A stretch of DNA of 64,000 nt, taken from assembly GCA_030066685.1 (NCBI GenBank), contig JASJBF010000017.1, forward strand, positions 1-64,000. The letters are read 5' to 3'. A program made the translations under genes and the position numbers. The notes beneath the pieces were generated by a model. The model had not been told where the DNA came from. It made no database searches and saw only the letters and a list, made by a program, of their open reading frames with translations. The stretch comes from Kiloniellales bacterium (GTDB taxonomy: Bacteria > Pseudomonadota > Alphaproteobacteria > Kiloniellales > JAKSBE01). Shown here in pieces: positions 26,347-34,806 of this stretch; position 1 is the first letter of the stretch; each line of letters starts with the position of its first letter.

Positions 26347-27330
26347 TCAGAAACCGACCGCAACCCGGTAAAGGCCGTCGACGGTCAGGGCCATGCGGCG
26401 ATAGTCCAGGGTCTCCGGCCGGTCCGTCGGCCGGTGATAGTTCGGGTTCCGGAAGAAGGCCGTGTCCGTCACCATGACCGCCGGGTAGTCGTGCTGCCAG
26501 AAGCTCCAGTGGTCGGAGAAATCGATTCCGGGCACGAAGCCGGGCGCGTTGATCGAATAGACCGGCAGCTTCCGGCCGGCCGCCATAAGGGCCTTGGTGC
26601 GGGCCACGAGGGAGCGGTCGAAGGCGCGGCCCACGACCGCGATGAAGTTCCCGGTCTCAGGATAGAACCAGGAAAGAGCGTCGATCGGAAAGGTTTGGGA
26701 CCCGATAGCATCCGAGAAGTAGCCGATCATCTCGACGCTGATCATGAGCTTCAGCCGCACTCCGGCCCGGCGCAGGCTCCTGGCGTAGACGTAGCTGCCC
26801 ATGTCTTCGCTGCGGAAATGCGGCGGCTCCTCCAGGGTGAAGGCGACCAAGTCGATGCGATGGCGCAGGTCAGGCCGCGCGGCTCCGATCAGGCGCGCCA
26901 ACTCGAGGATCCCGGCCACCCCGCTGGCGTTATCGTCCGCGCCCGGATTGGAGTCGCCGGCGACGTCGTAGTGCGCGCCGACCACGACGCGCGGCGCGTT
27001 TTCCGGGCCGAAGGAGCAGACGACGTTCCGGTACTCGACCCGATCGAGGGTGTAGGGCTGTTCGACCAGGTCGCAGCCTGTCGCCGCCAAGCCTTCGGCG
27101 ACATAGGCCGCGGCCTTGTCCAGACCCTCGGGGTTCCCGGCGCTGCGCGGCGGCCTGAGTCCCGAGAGATAACTCACGTGTGCTTCCAGCCTCGCGACCT
27201 CCGACTTCTCCGGAAGGAACCTGGCATCCGAGGCAACGGAGGGGTTGCGCAGAAACCAGAACAGGCCGCCGTAGAGCACCGCCGCCAGGACAGCGGCGAC
27301 AAGCAGGAAACGAAAGCCCCGGCGCTTCAC
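26347..27330 (-). CDS. M28-family zinc aminopeptidase, membrane-anchored
   Basis: This 327-residue exopeptidase has an uncleaved-looking N-terminal membrane segment (about 8-28) that should anchor it facing the periplasm. Two-zinc ligands typical of M28 are seen: His in GAHYD, Asp in GADDNASG, the Glu pair in LEEPP, Glu in VEMIGY and His in NYHRPTD. M28 enzymes remove N-terminal amino acids. It converges with the Mur ligase gene and stands alone. Substrate is unknown. Confidence 0.87.
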   Translation of the reverse strand: MKRRGFRFLLVAAVLAAVLYGGLFWFLRNPSVASDARFLPEKSEVARLEAHVSYLSGLRPPRSAGNPEGLDKAAAYVAEGLAATGCDLVEQPYTLDRVEYRNVVCSFGPENAPRVVVGAHYDVAGDSNPGADDNASGVAGILELARLIGAARPDLRHRIDLVAFTLEEPPHFRSEDMGSYVYARSLRRAGVRLKLMISVEMIGYFSDAIGSQTFPIDALSWFYPETGNFIAVVGRAFDRSLVARTKALMAAGRKLPVYSINAPGFVPGIDFSDHWSFWQHDYPAVMVTDTAFFRNPNYHRPTDRPETLDYRRMALTVDGLYRVAVGF

Positions 27331-27420
27331 GGCTTGGTTCTCTCCCCCTACGGCAGGCGGCGAAGCTTGAACGCCGAAAATGCCGGAAACTTAGCCGACA
27401 TGCCGCTGCGAAACCAATGC

Positions 27421-29835
27421 CTAGGACTTCAGCCTCTCGTTGTCCGGATCGTAGAGCGGCTCCCGGGCGACCACGGCCGGACGGGCTTCGCCCAGGACGG
27501 TAGTGGCGAGTTCGGTTCCTGGCTCGGCCAGGTCGGCGCGCAGGAAGCCCAGGGCGACGTTCTTGCCGATGGTATGGCCGTAGCCGCCTGAGGAGACGCT
27601 GCCGACGACCTGCCCCTCGGACCAGATCGGGGCGCCCATCTGGGCGCTGGCGGTCTCGCAGTCGACGATCAGCGGGACGAAGCGAGTCTCGATGCCCGCC
27701 TGCTTCTGCGCGAGCAGCGCCGCGCGGCCGAGGAAGTCACCCTTGTCGAGCTTCACGAAGCGGTCGAGTGAACTTTCGAAGGGCGAGAACTCGGTGGTCA
27801 GGTCGGCCTTCCAGTGGCGGTAGCACTTCTCCAGGCGCAGGGACTCCATGGCATAGGCGCCGAAGTGCGCCAGGCCGATCTCCTCGCCGGCTTCGACCAG
27901 GCGATCGTAGCAAGCCGTCAGATCCTCCATCCGGACATGGAGTTCCCAGCCAAGCTCGCCGACGAAGTTGACGCGCAGGGCCCGGACCTCCGCGCCGGCG
28001 ATCGCGATCCGCCGGGCGCTGAGCCAAGGAAAGGCGGCGTTGTCGAGCGGCGCCTCGGTGACCTTCGAAAGCAGATCCCGGGCGCGGGGCCCGGCGACGA
28101 CCAGCGTCGAAAACCGCTTGGTCAGGTTCTCGATCGCGACCTCGGCGCCCTCCAGATGCTCGCTCAGCCACTGCAGGTCGTGGTGCTCGGCGGCCGCGGC
28201 CGAGACCAGCCAGAAGGAGTCCTCGGCGAGACGCACGAGCGTGGCCTCGGCGACCACGCCGCCGCTGTCCGAGCAGAAGTAGCCTAGGCCTATTCGGCCC
28301 GGCGAAGGGAGGCGGCCGGCGACCATGCGGTCGAGGAAGGCGGCAGCCTCGGGTCCCGAAACGGCGAGGCGGGTGAAGCCGGTGGTTTCGGTGATCCCGA
28401 CACGCTCGCGCACCGCCCGGCATTCTTCGCCGACCCGGTCGAACCAAGTGGTGTGGCGGAAGCTCGGGACATCCTCGAAGGACGGGTCCGCGGGCTTGAA
28501 GTAGAGCGCCCGCTCCCAGCCGCCGCGCAGGCCGAAATGGGCGCCCTTGGCCGCGAAGGTCTCGTAGAGCGGCGTGGTCTTGAGGGGCCGGCCGGCCGGG
28601 CGCTCCTCGTGGGGCATGTGGAAGGTGAACTCGTGCCGGTACTCCTCGATCGCCTTGGCCGCGGTGTAGGGCTGGTCGGCGAAGTCGGTGAAGCGCCGGG
28701 GATCGAGGTCCCACATCTCCCATTCGCACTCGCCGTGGACGATGATTTCAGCCAGGCACTTGCCGTGGCCGCCGCCCTCGCCGATGCCGGCGCGCAGCCC
28801 GAGGCAGGCGTAGGCGTTGCGCAGGCCGGGGATCTTGCCGATCAGGGGCAGGCCGTCGGGCGAATAGGTGATCGGGCCGTTGACGATGCGGGTGATGCCG
28901 GTCTCGGACAGCACCGGCAGGCGCGCGAAAACGCCTTCCAGGTTGTCGGCCAACCGGTCCAGGTCGTCGGGCAGCAGGTCCATGGTGAAGGACTCGGGGA
29001 TGCCCTCGGTGCCCCAGGTCCGGCAGGGCTGCTCGTAGATCCCGACCAGCAGGCCCTGGCGTTCCTGGCGGGAATAGAAGTCGTCGCCGGGGTCGCGGAT
29101 GATCGGCACGCGGTGGTCCAGGGCCGCGATCTCGGGAATCGACTCGGTCAAGAAGTACTGGTGCTCCATCGAGACAACGGGGTGCTCGACCCCGAGCATG
29201 GCGCCGACCTCGTTGACCCGGTAGCCCGCGGCATTGACCACGACCTCGCAGTCGATGTCGCCGTTCCGGGTGCGCACCCGCCAGTCGCCCGAGGGCTTGC
29301 GTGCGATCCCAATGACGGGGTTGAAGCGGTAGATCTCGGCCCCGCCCTGGCGCGCTCGGCGGGCCAGGGCCTGGGTCAGCTGGCTCGGGTCGATGTCACC
29401 GTCGACCGGGTCCCAGAGCGAGCCGGCCAGGCCCTCGGTGCGGATCAGCGGGTGGCACCGACCGGTCTCTTCGGCCGAAAGCAGCTCGAGCTCGACCCCG
29501 ACGCCCTTGGCCAGGGCGACGAAGTGCTCGTAGCCGTCGATATCGTCGCGCGTGTGGGCCAGGCGGACGCCGCCGGTGATGTGGTAGTTGATCGGATGCT
29601 CCGGATCGGCGGCCAGCTCGGCGTAAAGCTTGGTGCTGTAGTGCTTGAGTCGGAGCATGGTCTGCACGGTGCCGAACTGGGTCACTTGTCCCGCGGCATG
29701 CCAGGTCGAGCCCGAGGTCAGTTCGTCGCGCTCGACCAGCACCACGTCGGACCAGCCGAGCCTGGTCAGGTGATAGAGCGTCGAGCAGCCGCCGACGCCG
29801 CCGCCGATCACCACCGCGCGGGCTTGAGTCTTCAT
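27421..29835 (-). CDS. FAD-dependent GcvT-family oxidoreductase (dimethylglycine/sarcosine dehydrogenase type), copy 1
   Basis: This 804-residue enzyme has an N-terminal FAD domain (VVIGGGVGGCSTLYHL), the covalent-FAD histidine His46 in TSGSTWHAAG, a middle FAO_M-like segment, and a C-terminal GcvT folate-binding domain with GELGWELHV. It demethylates an N-methyl amino acid such as dimethylglycine or sarcosine, passing the methyl carbon to tetrahydrofolate. Its ATG overlaps the LacI stop by 4 bases (ATGA), so regulator and enzyme are one transcript. Sequence is closest in pattern to copy 2 at 32 kb (shared DGDIDPSQLTQA and AWKADL-type motifs), suggesting duplication. Confidence 0.87.
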   Translation of the reverse strand: MKTQARAVVIGGGVGGCSTLYHLTRLGWSDVVLVERDELTSGSTWHAAGQVTQFGTVQTMLRLKHYSTKLYAELAADPEHPINYHITGGVRLAHTRDDIDGYEHFVALAKGVGVELELLSAEETGRCHPLIRTEGLAGSLWDPVDGDIDPSQLTQALARRARQGGAEIYRFNPVIGIARKPSGDWRVRTRNGDIDCEVVVNAAGYRVNEVGAMLGVEHPVVSMEHQYFLTESIPEIAALDHRVPIIRDPGDDFYSRQERQGLLVGIYEQPCRTWGTEGIPESFTMDLLPDDLDRLADNLEGVFARLPVLSETGITRIVNGPITYSPDGLPLIGKIPGLRNAYACLGLRAGIGEGGGHGKCLAEIIVHGECEWEMWDLDPRRFTDFADQPYTAAKAIEEYRHEFTFHMPHEERPAGRPLKTTPLYETFAAKGAHFGLRGGWERALYFKPADPSFEDVPSFRHTTWFDRVGEECRAVRERVGITETTGFTRLAVSGPEAAAFLDRMVAGRLPSPGRIGLGYFCSDSGGVVAEATLVRLAEDSFWLVSAAAAEHHDLQWLSEHLEGAEVAIENLTKRFSTLVVAGPRARDLLSKVTEAPLDNAAFPWLSARRIAIAGAEVRALRVNFVGELGWELHVRMEDLTACYDRLVEAGEEIGLAHFGAYAMESLRLEKCYRHWKADLTTEFSPFESSLDRFVKLDKGDFLGRAALLAQKQAGIETRFVPLIVDCETASAQMGAPIWSEGQVVGSVSSGGYGHTIGKNVALGFLRADLAEPGTELATTVLGEARPAVVAREPLYDPDNERLKS

Positions 29836-30899
29836 CGCGAGTTCTCCTTCGCCTTCGGGGCCGCGGTGCTGCCGCGCAGCAAGAGCTCGACCTCGAGCAG
29901 AGTGCTGTCCGGCACGGCCTCGCCCCGCAGCCGCTTCAGCAGATAGTCGGCGGCGCGCTCGCCGATCTCGCGGACCGGCACGCGCAAGGTGGTCAGCGGC
30001 GGATCGACTAGGGAGGCGAGATCGATGTCATCGAAGCCAGTGACCGAGACGTCGTCGGGAACCCGGAGCCCGAGCCTGGGGCTCTCGAAGACCGCCCCGA
30101 CGGCGAAGAGGTCGGCACCGCAGATCACCGCGCTCGGCGCCGGCGACAGGCCCATCAGGTGGCGGAAGGCGTAGCCGCCTTCGAGCAGGTCCAGCGGCCG
30201 TTCGATCACGCGCTCCCGCGCCAGCGCGACGCCGCGCGCTTCCAGCGCTGCGCGCACGCCGGCCAGCCGGGCGCGGGCCCGGTCGTTCTCTGCGGTCTCT
30301 GCCGAGATCACCCCGAAGTCCCGGTGGCCGAGGTCGAGAAGGTGGTCCGCGATCCGCCGGCCCGCGGCGCGGTTGTCGATGCCGACGCCGGGATGCCCCT
30401 CGTCCTGGTCCACCACCCAGGTCGTGACGTAGGGCAGGCCCTGGCCTCGGAGCAGCGCGTAGACCGCCGGATCGCGGGCGGCACCGACCAGGACCAGGGC
30501 ATCGATGCGATGGGTCAGCAGGCTCTCGACCTGGCGGCGCTCACGCTCCCGGTCGAACCCGCTCGCGGCCACGACCAGGGTGTAGCCCGCCGCGGCGAAG
30601 CGGCCTTCGAGGCTGTTCAGAGCCTTGGCGAAGAGGGCGTGGTCCAGGGTCGGAACCACGACGCCGACCATCCGGGAACGCTTGGATGCCAGGGCCCGGG
30701 CGGCGGCGTTGGGCAGGTAGCCGAGCTCCGCGACCGCCCGCTCGATGCGCGCCCGGGTGCGCGGGCGAACAAGATCGGGCTGGTTGAAGAAGCGGGAGAC
30801 GGTGGTCGGCGACACCCTGGCCTGGCGGGCCACGTCGACCAGGCTTGCCGAGGCCTCCCTATGGGAACGCTGCCATTTTTCCAGACTCGCATTGAGCAT
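29832..30899 (-). CDS. LacI-family regulator upstream of oxidoreductase copy 1
   Basis: This 355-residue regulator has the HTH (LVDVARQARVSPTTVSRFFN), hinge (AARALASKRS), a sugar/amine-binding periplasmic-like fold and the signature TGFDDIDLAS. It is translationally coupled to the downstream oxidoreductase and so probably responds to its substrate. ATG 30899 is chosen; a GTG at 30932 is less likely. A near-consensus operator lies about 90 bases upstream, consistent with autoregulation. Confidence 0.9.
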   Translation of the reverse strand: MLNASLEKWQRSHREASASLVDVARQARVSPTTVSRFFNQPDLVRPRTRARIERAVAELGYLPNAAARALASKRSRMVGVVVPTLDHALFAKALNSLEGRFAAAGYTLVVAASGFDRERERRQVESLLTHRIDALVLVGAARDPAVYALLRGQGLPYVTTWVVDQDEGHPGVGIDNRAAGRRIADHLLDLGHRDFGVISAETAENDRARARLAGVRAALEARGVALARERVIERPLDLLEGGYAFRHLMGLSPAPSAVICGADLFAVGAVFESPRLGLRVPDDVSVTGFDDIDLASLVDPPLTTLRVPVREIGERAADYLLKRLRGEAVPDSTLLEVELLLRGSTAAPKAKENSR

Positions 30900-30990
30900 C
30901 ACAAAGCCCGTTATCTGGCACCAACTGACCACATCTTCTGTGGAATTCTTGACCTTGTTACGCCAAGCCTGGCCTAGCCGGCGAAATTGA

Positions 30991-31004
30991 TGAAAACGCT
31001 ACCA
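30991..31004. promoter_or_regulatory. Near-consensus LacI-type operator
   Basis: TGAAAACGCTACCA matches TGNAANCGNTTNCA at all but one fixed position and lies about 92 bases upstream of the minus-strand LacI start. Confidence 0.55.
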
Positions 31005-31237
31005 TCGCTTCTCGAAGCGCACAAGCGGAAGCGGCCCCGGCATCCTCGGCCCGGCCGGCGAAGGCGGCCCCTCCCTGGCGGCCGCCGTGGAGTCCGATCT
31101 CGAGGCCCGGATCCCCGTCCCGCGGCGTCGCCTGAGGCGACCGTCCCTCGCCGACCGGTGTCAGCACCGTCCTCAGCACCCGCTTCCAGATCGCAGGGCC
31201 TTCTTTCCGCTCGCGAAAGGTGATAGGAAGGGGGAAC

Positions 31238-31251
31238 CTAAAACGGTTACA
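31238..31251. promoter_or_regulatory. Degenerate LacI-type operator
   Basis: CTAAAACGGTTACA fits TGNAANCGNTTNCA except for the first two bases; it lies 13 bases before the plus-strand LacI ATG, a position suited to autorepression. Confidence 0.45.
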
Positions 31252-31264
31252 TGACCCGGCGCCC

Positions 31265-32329
31265 ATGACCGCAGCCAAGATCAAGGCCAGGCCGTCCCGC
31301 CGCCCGGCGCACAACGGAATCCGCGAAGTCGCACGGGCGGCCGGCGTATCCATCGCGACGGTGTCGCGGGCCTTCAACCGGCCCGAGGCGGTCAATGCCG
31401 AGACCCGCGAGCGGGTCCTGGCCGCGGCCCAGCGCCTGACCTATATCCCCGACGGCGCCGCCCGCTCCCTGTCCTCCCAGAAGAGCTTCCGGGTCGGCGT
31501 CGTGATCCCGACCATGGACGACTCGATCTTCGCCCGCTTCGTCGAGGCGCTCCAGCAGCGCCTCGGCACCATCGGCTACGCCCTCTTGATCGGAGTCGAC
31601 CGCTTCAACGCCGAACAAGAGCTGATCGAGGTTCGCAATCTGCTCGAGTCCGGGGTCGACGCCGTGGTGCTTTGCGGCGCGCAACGCAGCCAGGAAACCT
31701 ACGAGCTGCTGGAGACCCGCGCCCTGCCCTATCTGATCACCCACGTCCACGCCGAGGATCCGACCCAGATCTCGGTCGGCTACGACAACCGCGAGGGCGC
31801 GGCCATGGCGACCCACTATCTAGCCGACCTTGGCCACGAACGGATCGGGGTCATGGACTACCCGCCCGAACGCAACGACCGGGCCGGCCTGCGGATCGCG
31901 GGTGTTGTCGAGGCCCTGGCCGAGCGGGGCCTGACGCTGCCGCCGGAGCGCCGGATCGAGCGGCCCTTCAGCATCGAGGAGGGCCGTATCGGGCTGCGCC
32001 AACTGCTGGCCCAGGACCCGCGCCCGACGGCGGTCTTCTGCGGCAACGACATCCTGGCCGTCGGCGCGCTCTTCGAGGCCCAGGCCCAGGGCCTGCGGGT
32101 GCCCGAAGAGCTTTCGATCGTCGGCTACGACAACCTGGAACTGACCGCCCAGGTGGCTCCGGCCCTCACCACGGTCCACGTACCGACCGGCGAGATGGGC
32201 GCCCGCGCGGCGGAAGTCCTGTCGCTGATTTTGAGCCACAAGTCGGTGCCGCGCAGGACCCGGATCGGCACCAGCCTGATCATTCGGAAAACGACCGGTC
32301 CGGCCCCGACCGCGCCGACGACAGCTTAG
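31265..32329 (+). CDS. LacI-family regulator upstream of oxidoreductases copies 2 and 3
   Basis: This 354-residue regulator has HTH (IREVARAAGVSIATVSRAFN), hinge (AARSLSSQKS) and ligand domain with VGYDNLELTAQ in place of the usual GFDD. It differs clearly from the other two LacI proteins in the window, implying a different inducer or operator. It lies 26 bases before oxidoreductase copy 2 and almost certainly shares its transcript. ATG 31265 lacks a strong ribosome site; an upstream GTG (31220) would swallow the operator candidate. Confidence 0.9.
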   Translation: MTAAKIKARPSRRPAHNGIREVARAAGVSIATVSRAFNRPEAVNAETRERVLAAAQRLTYIPDGAARSLSSQKSFRVGVVIPTMDDSIFARFVEALQQRLGTIGYALLIGVDRFNAEQELIEVRNLLESGVDAVVLCGAQRSQETYELLETRALPYLITHVHAEDPTQISVGYDNREGAAMATHYLADLGHERIGVMDYPPERNDRAGLRIAGVVEALAERGLTLPPERRIERPFSIEEGRIGLRQLLAQDPRPTAVFCGNDILAVGALFEAQAQGLRVPEELSIVGYDNLELTAQVAPALTTVHVPTGEMGARAAEVLSLILSHKSVPRRTRIGTSLIIRKTTGPAPTAPTTA

Positions 32330-32355
32330 CAAGAAGGAAGAGTGGGAGAGGCGCC

Positions 32356-34794
32356 ATGGCCGAGCTACCCGAGACGACACGTGTTGTGGTAATCGGCGGC
32401 GGCGCCGTCGGCTGCTCCTGCCTCTACCACCTCGCCAAGCAGGGCTGGAGCGACAGCCTGCTGCTGGAGAGCAACGAGCTGACGTCCGGCTCGTCCTGGC
32501 ACGCCGCAGGGAACTGCCCGAACTTTTCCGGCTCCTGGTCGATCATGAAGATGCAGGCCTATTCGACCGCGCTCTACGGGCGCCTGGGCGACGAGGCCGA
32601 CTATCCCATGAACTATCACGTCACCGGGTCGATTCGCCTGGCCCACAGCCGGGCGCGCATGGAGGAGTTCCGCCACGTCCACGCCATGGCCCGCTACCAG
32701 GGCCTCGACTTCGAGATGCTGGGGACCAACGAGATCAAGGACCGCTATCCCTTCATCGAGCTGCACGACCTGGAGGGCGGGATCTGGGACCCGGGCGACG
32801 GCGACATCGACCCGGCGCAGCTGACCCAGGCCTTCGCCAAGGCCGCCCGCAACCTCGGCGCCAAGGTCGTCCGCTTCTGCCCGGCTACCGGTCTGCGCCG
32901 GCTGCCAGGCGGCGAGTGGGAGGTCGAGACGCCGAAGGGCAAGGTCCGCTGCGAGGCCGTGGTCAACGCGGCGGGCTACCGCGCTGCGGAGATCGGCGCC
33001 ATGGTCGGCCGCCAGGTGCCGACGGTTGCGATGTCGCACCAGTACCTGGTGACCGAGTCGATCGATGAGCTGACCGCCTACGAGGGCAAGATTCCGCTGC
33101 TGCGCGACCCGGACACCAGCTACTACCTGCGCCAGGAGCGCGACGGCCTGCTACTCGGCCCCTACGAGTGGCAGGCGACGCCGCATTGGACCCGGCCCGA
33201 CGATCCCATGCCGGCCGACTTCTCCTTCCAGCTCTATCCGGACGACCTTGAGCGCCTGGAGGCCTACATCGAGGACGCCTGCGCGCGGGTGCCGATCCTC
33301 GGCACGGTCGGGGTGCAGAGGGTGATCAACGGGCCGATCCCCTACACCCCCGACGGCAACCCGCTGATCGGCCCGGCACCGGGCCTGAGGAACTTCTACG
33401 AGGCCTGCGTCTTCTCCTTCGGCATCGTCCAGGCCGGCGGCGCCGGCAAGGTCCTGGCCGAGTGGATCACCGAGGGCGAGACCGAGTGGGACATGTGGTC
33501 GGTCGACCCGCGGCGCTTCACCGACTACGCGACGCCCGAATACGTCCGGGCCAAGGCGGTCGAGCTCTACCAGAACGAATACGCCATCGGCTTCCCGCAC
33601 GAGGAGCGGCCGGCGGGACGCCCGGCCAAGACCTCGCCGCTCTACGGCCGCCTGCAGGCCAAGGGCGCGGTCTTCGGCGCCCGCGGCGGCTGGGAGCGCG
33701 CCGTCTGGTTTCCGCGGCCCGGCAAGGACCGGCCCAAGAACGTGCTGTCCTATCACCACAGCAACTGGTTCGAGGCGGTGGCCGAGGAATGCCGTGCCGT
33801 GCAGAACGGCGTCGGGATCCTTGACCTGCCCGGCTTCGCACGCTTCGAGGTCACCGGCGAAGGCGCCGGGGCGTGGCTGGAAAGCCTGATCACCGGCAGC
33901 CTGCCCAAGCCGGGACGGATCTCGCTCGCCTACTTCTGCACGCCGCGCGGCCGCACCCTGACCGAGATGACCGTGACCTGCTTCGGCCCGGACCACTACT
34001 GGCTGATCACCGCGGCGGCGGCCGAGTGGCACGACCGCGACTGGCTGCAAAAGCACCTGCCCGACGACGGGCCGATCCGGATCGACAACGTGACCGGGCG
34101 CTGGGGCACCCTCGTCCTGGCCGGACCCAAGGCCCGCGAACTGCTGGCCAAGGTCACCGACTGCGACCTTTCGAACGCGGCCTTTCCCTGGCTCAGCCAC
34201 CGGCCGATCACGATCGCCATGGCGCGGGGCGTCGCGATCCGGGTCAACTACGTGGGCGAACTGGGCTGGGAGCTGCACCTGCCGAACGAAGCCCTGCTCG
34301 CGACCTACGACCTGCTGTGGCAGGCCGGCGAGGCCCACGGCATCCGGGACTTCGGCATGTACGCCCTGGACTCGCTGCGGCTGGAGAAGTGCTACCGGGC
34401 CTGGAAATCGGACCTCTCGACCGACTACACGCCGCTGGTCGGCTCGCTCGACCGCTTCGTGCGCCTGAACAAGCCGGACTTCATCGGCCGCCAGGCCCTG
34501 ATCGAGGAGCGCGAGGCCGGCAGCCCGGAACGCTGCGTGCCCCTGCTGGTCGACGCCGGCAGCGCCGACGCGCCCTACCTCTCCACGGTCTGGCAGGGCG
34601 AGGAACGGGTCGGCCTGGTCACCTCGGGCGGCTACGGCCACCGGATCGGCCGCTCCATCGCCCTGGCCCACGTCCGCAGCGACCTGGCCGAGGAGGGCGC
34701 GCGGCTCGAGGTCGAGATCCTCGGCGAGCGCTACAAGGCGGTGGTCGGGCGCGAGCCGCTCTACGACCCGAACAACGAGCGCCTCAAGGCCTGA
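32356..34794 (+). CDS. FAD-dependent GcvT-family oxidoreductase, copy 2
   Basis: This 812-residue enzyme has FAD-binding VVVIGGGAVGCSCLYHL, the covalent-FAD histidine His49 in TSGSSWHAAG, and a C-terminal GcvT domain with YVGELGWELH. Like copy 1 it should oxidise an N-methyl amino acid and charge tetrahydrofolate. The start ATG at 32356 follows GGGAGAGG. It is 26 bases after the LacI gene and 12 bases before copy 3, forming a three-gene operon. Notable is WHAAGNCPNFSGSW after the histidine, where copy 1 has WHAAGQVTQFGTV, a difference near the active site that may mean another substrate. Confidence 0.87.
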   Translation: MAELPETTRVVVIGGGAVGCSCLYHLAKQGWSDSLLLESNELTSGSSWHAAGNCPNFSGSWSIMKMQAYSTALYGRLGDEADYPMNYHVTGSIRLAHSRARMEEFRHVHAMARYQGLDFEMLGTNEIKDRYPFIELHDLEGGIWDPGDGDIDPAQLTQAFAKAARNLGAKVVRFCPATGLRRLPGGEWEVETPKGKVRCEAVVNAAGYRAAEIGAMVGRQVPTVAMSHQYLVTESIDELTAYEGKIPLLRDPDTSYYLRQERDGLLLGPYEWQATPHWTRPDDPMPADFSFQLYPDDLERLEAYIEDACARVPILGTVGVQRVINGPIPYTPDGNPLIGPAPGLRNFYEACVFSFGIVQAGGAGKVLAEWITEGETEWDMWSVDPRRFTDYATPEYVRAKAVELYQNEYAIGFPHEERPAGRPAKTSPLYGRLQAKGAVFGARGGWERAVWFPRPGKDRPKNVLSYHHSNWFEAVAEECRAVQNGVGILDLPGFARFEVTGEGAGAWLESLITGSLPKPGRISLAYFCTPRGRTLTEMTVTCFGPDHYWLITAAAAEWHDRDWLQKHLPDDGPIRIDNVTGRWGTLVLAGPKARELLAKVTDCDLSNAAFPWLSHRPITIAMARGVAIRVNYVGELGWELHLPNEALLATYDLLWQAGEAHGIRDFGMYALDSLRLEKCYRAWKSDLSTDYTPLVGSLDRFVRLNKPDFIGRQALIEEREAGSPERCVPLLVDAGSADAPYLSTVWQGEERVGLVTSGGYGHRIGRSIALAHVRSDLAEEGARLEVEILGERYKAVVGREPLYDPNNERLKA

Positions 34795-34806
34795 GGGGGA
34801 ACCGCC

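Larger units (their letters stand above)
30900..31264. promoter_or_regulatory. Divergent control region between two LacI genes
   Basis: This 365-bp stretch contains no believable gene. It carries two LacI-type operator candidates (30991-31004 and 31238-31251), one near each regulator start. The middle is GC-rich with no other structure that I recognise. Confidence 0.55.

Noticed and set aside
30958-31395. - strand frame across the divergent LacI region
   Set aside because: It overlaps the start of a well-supported LacI gene in antisense and has no recognisable protein features.
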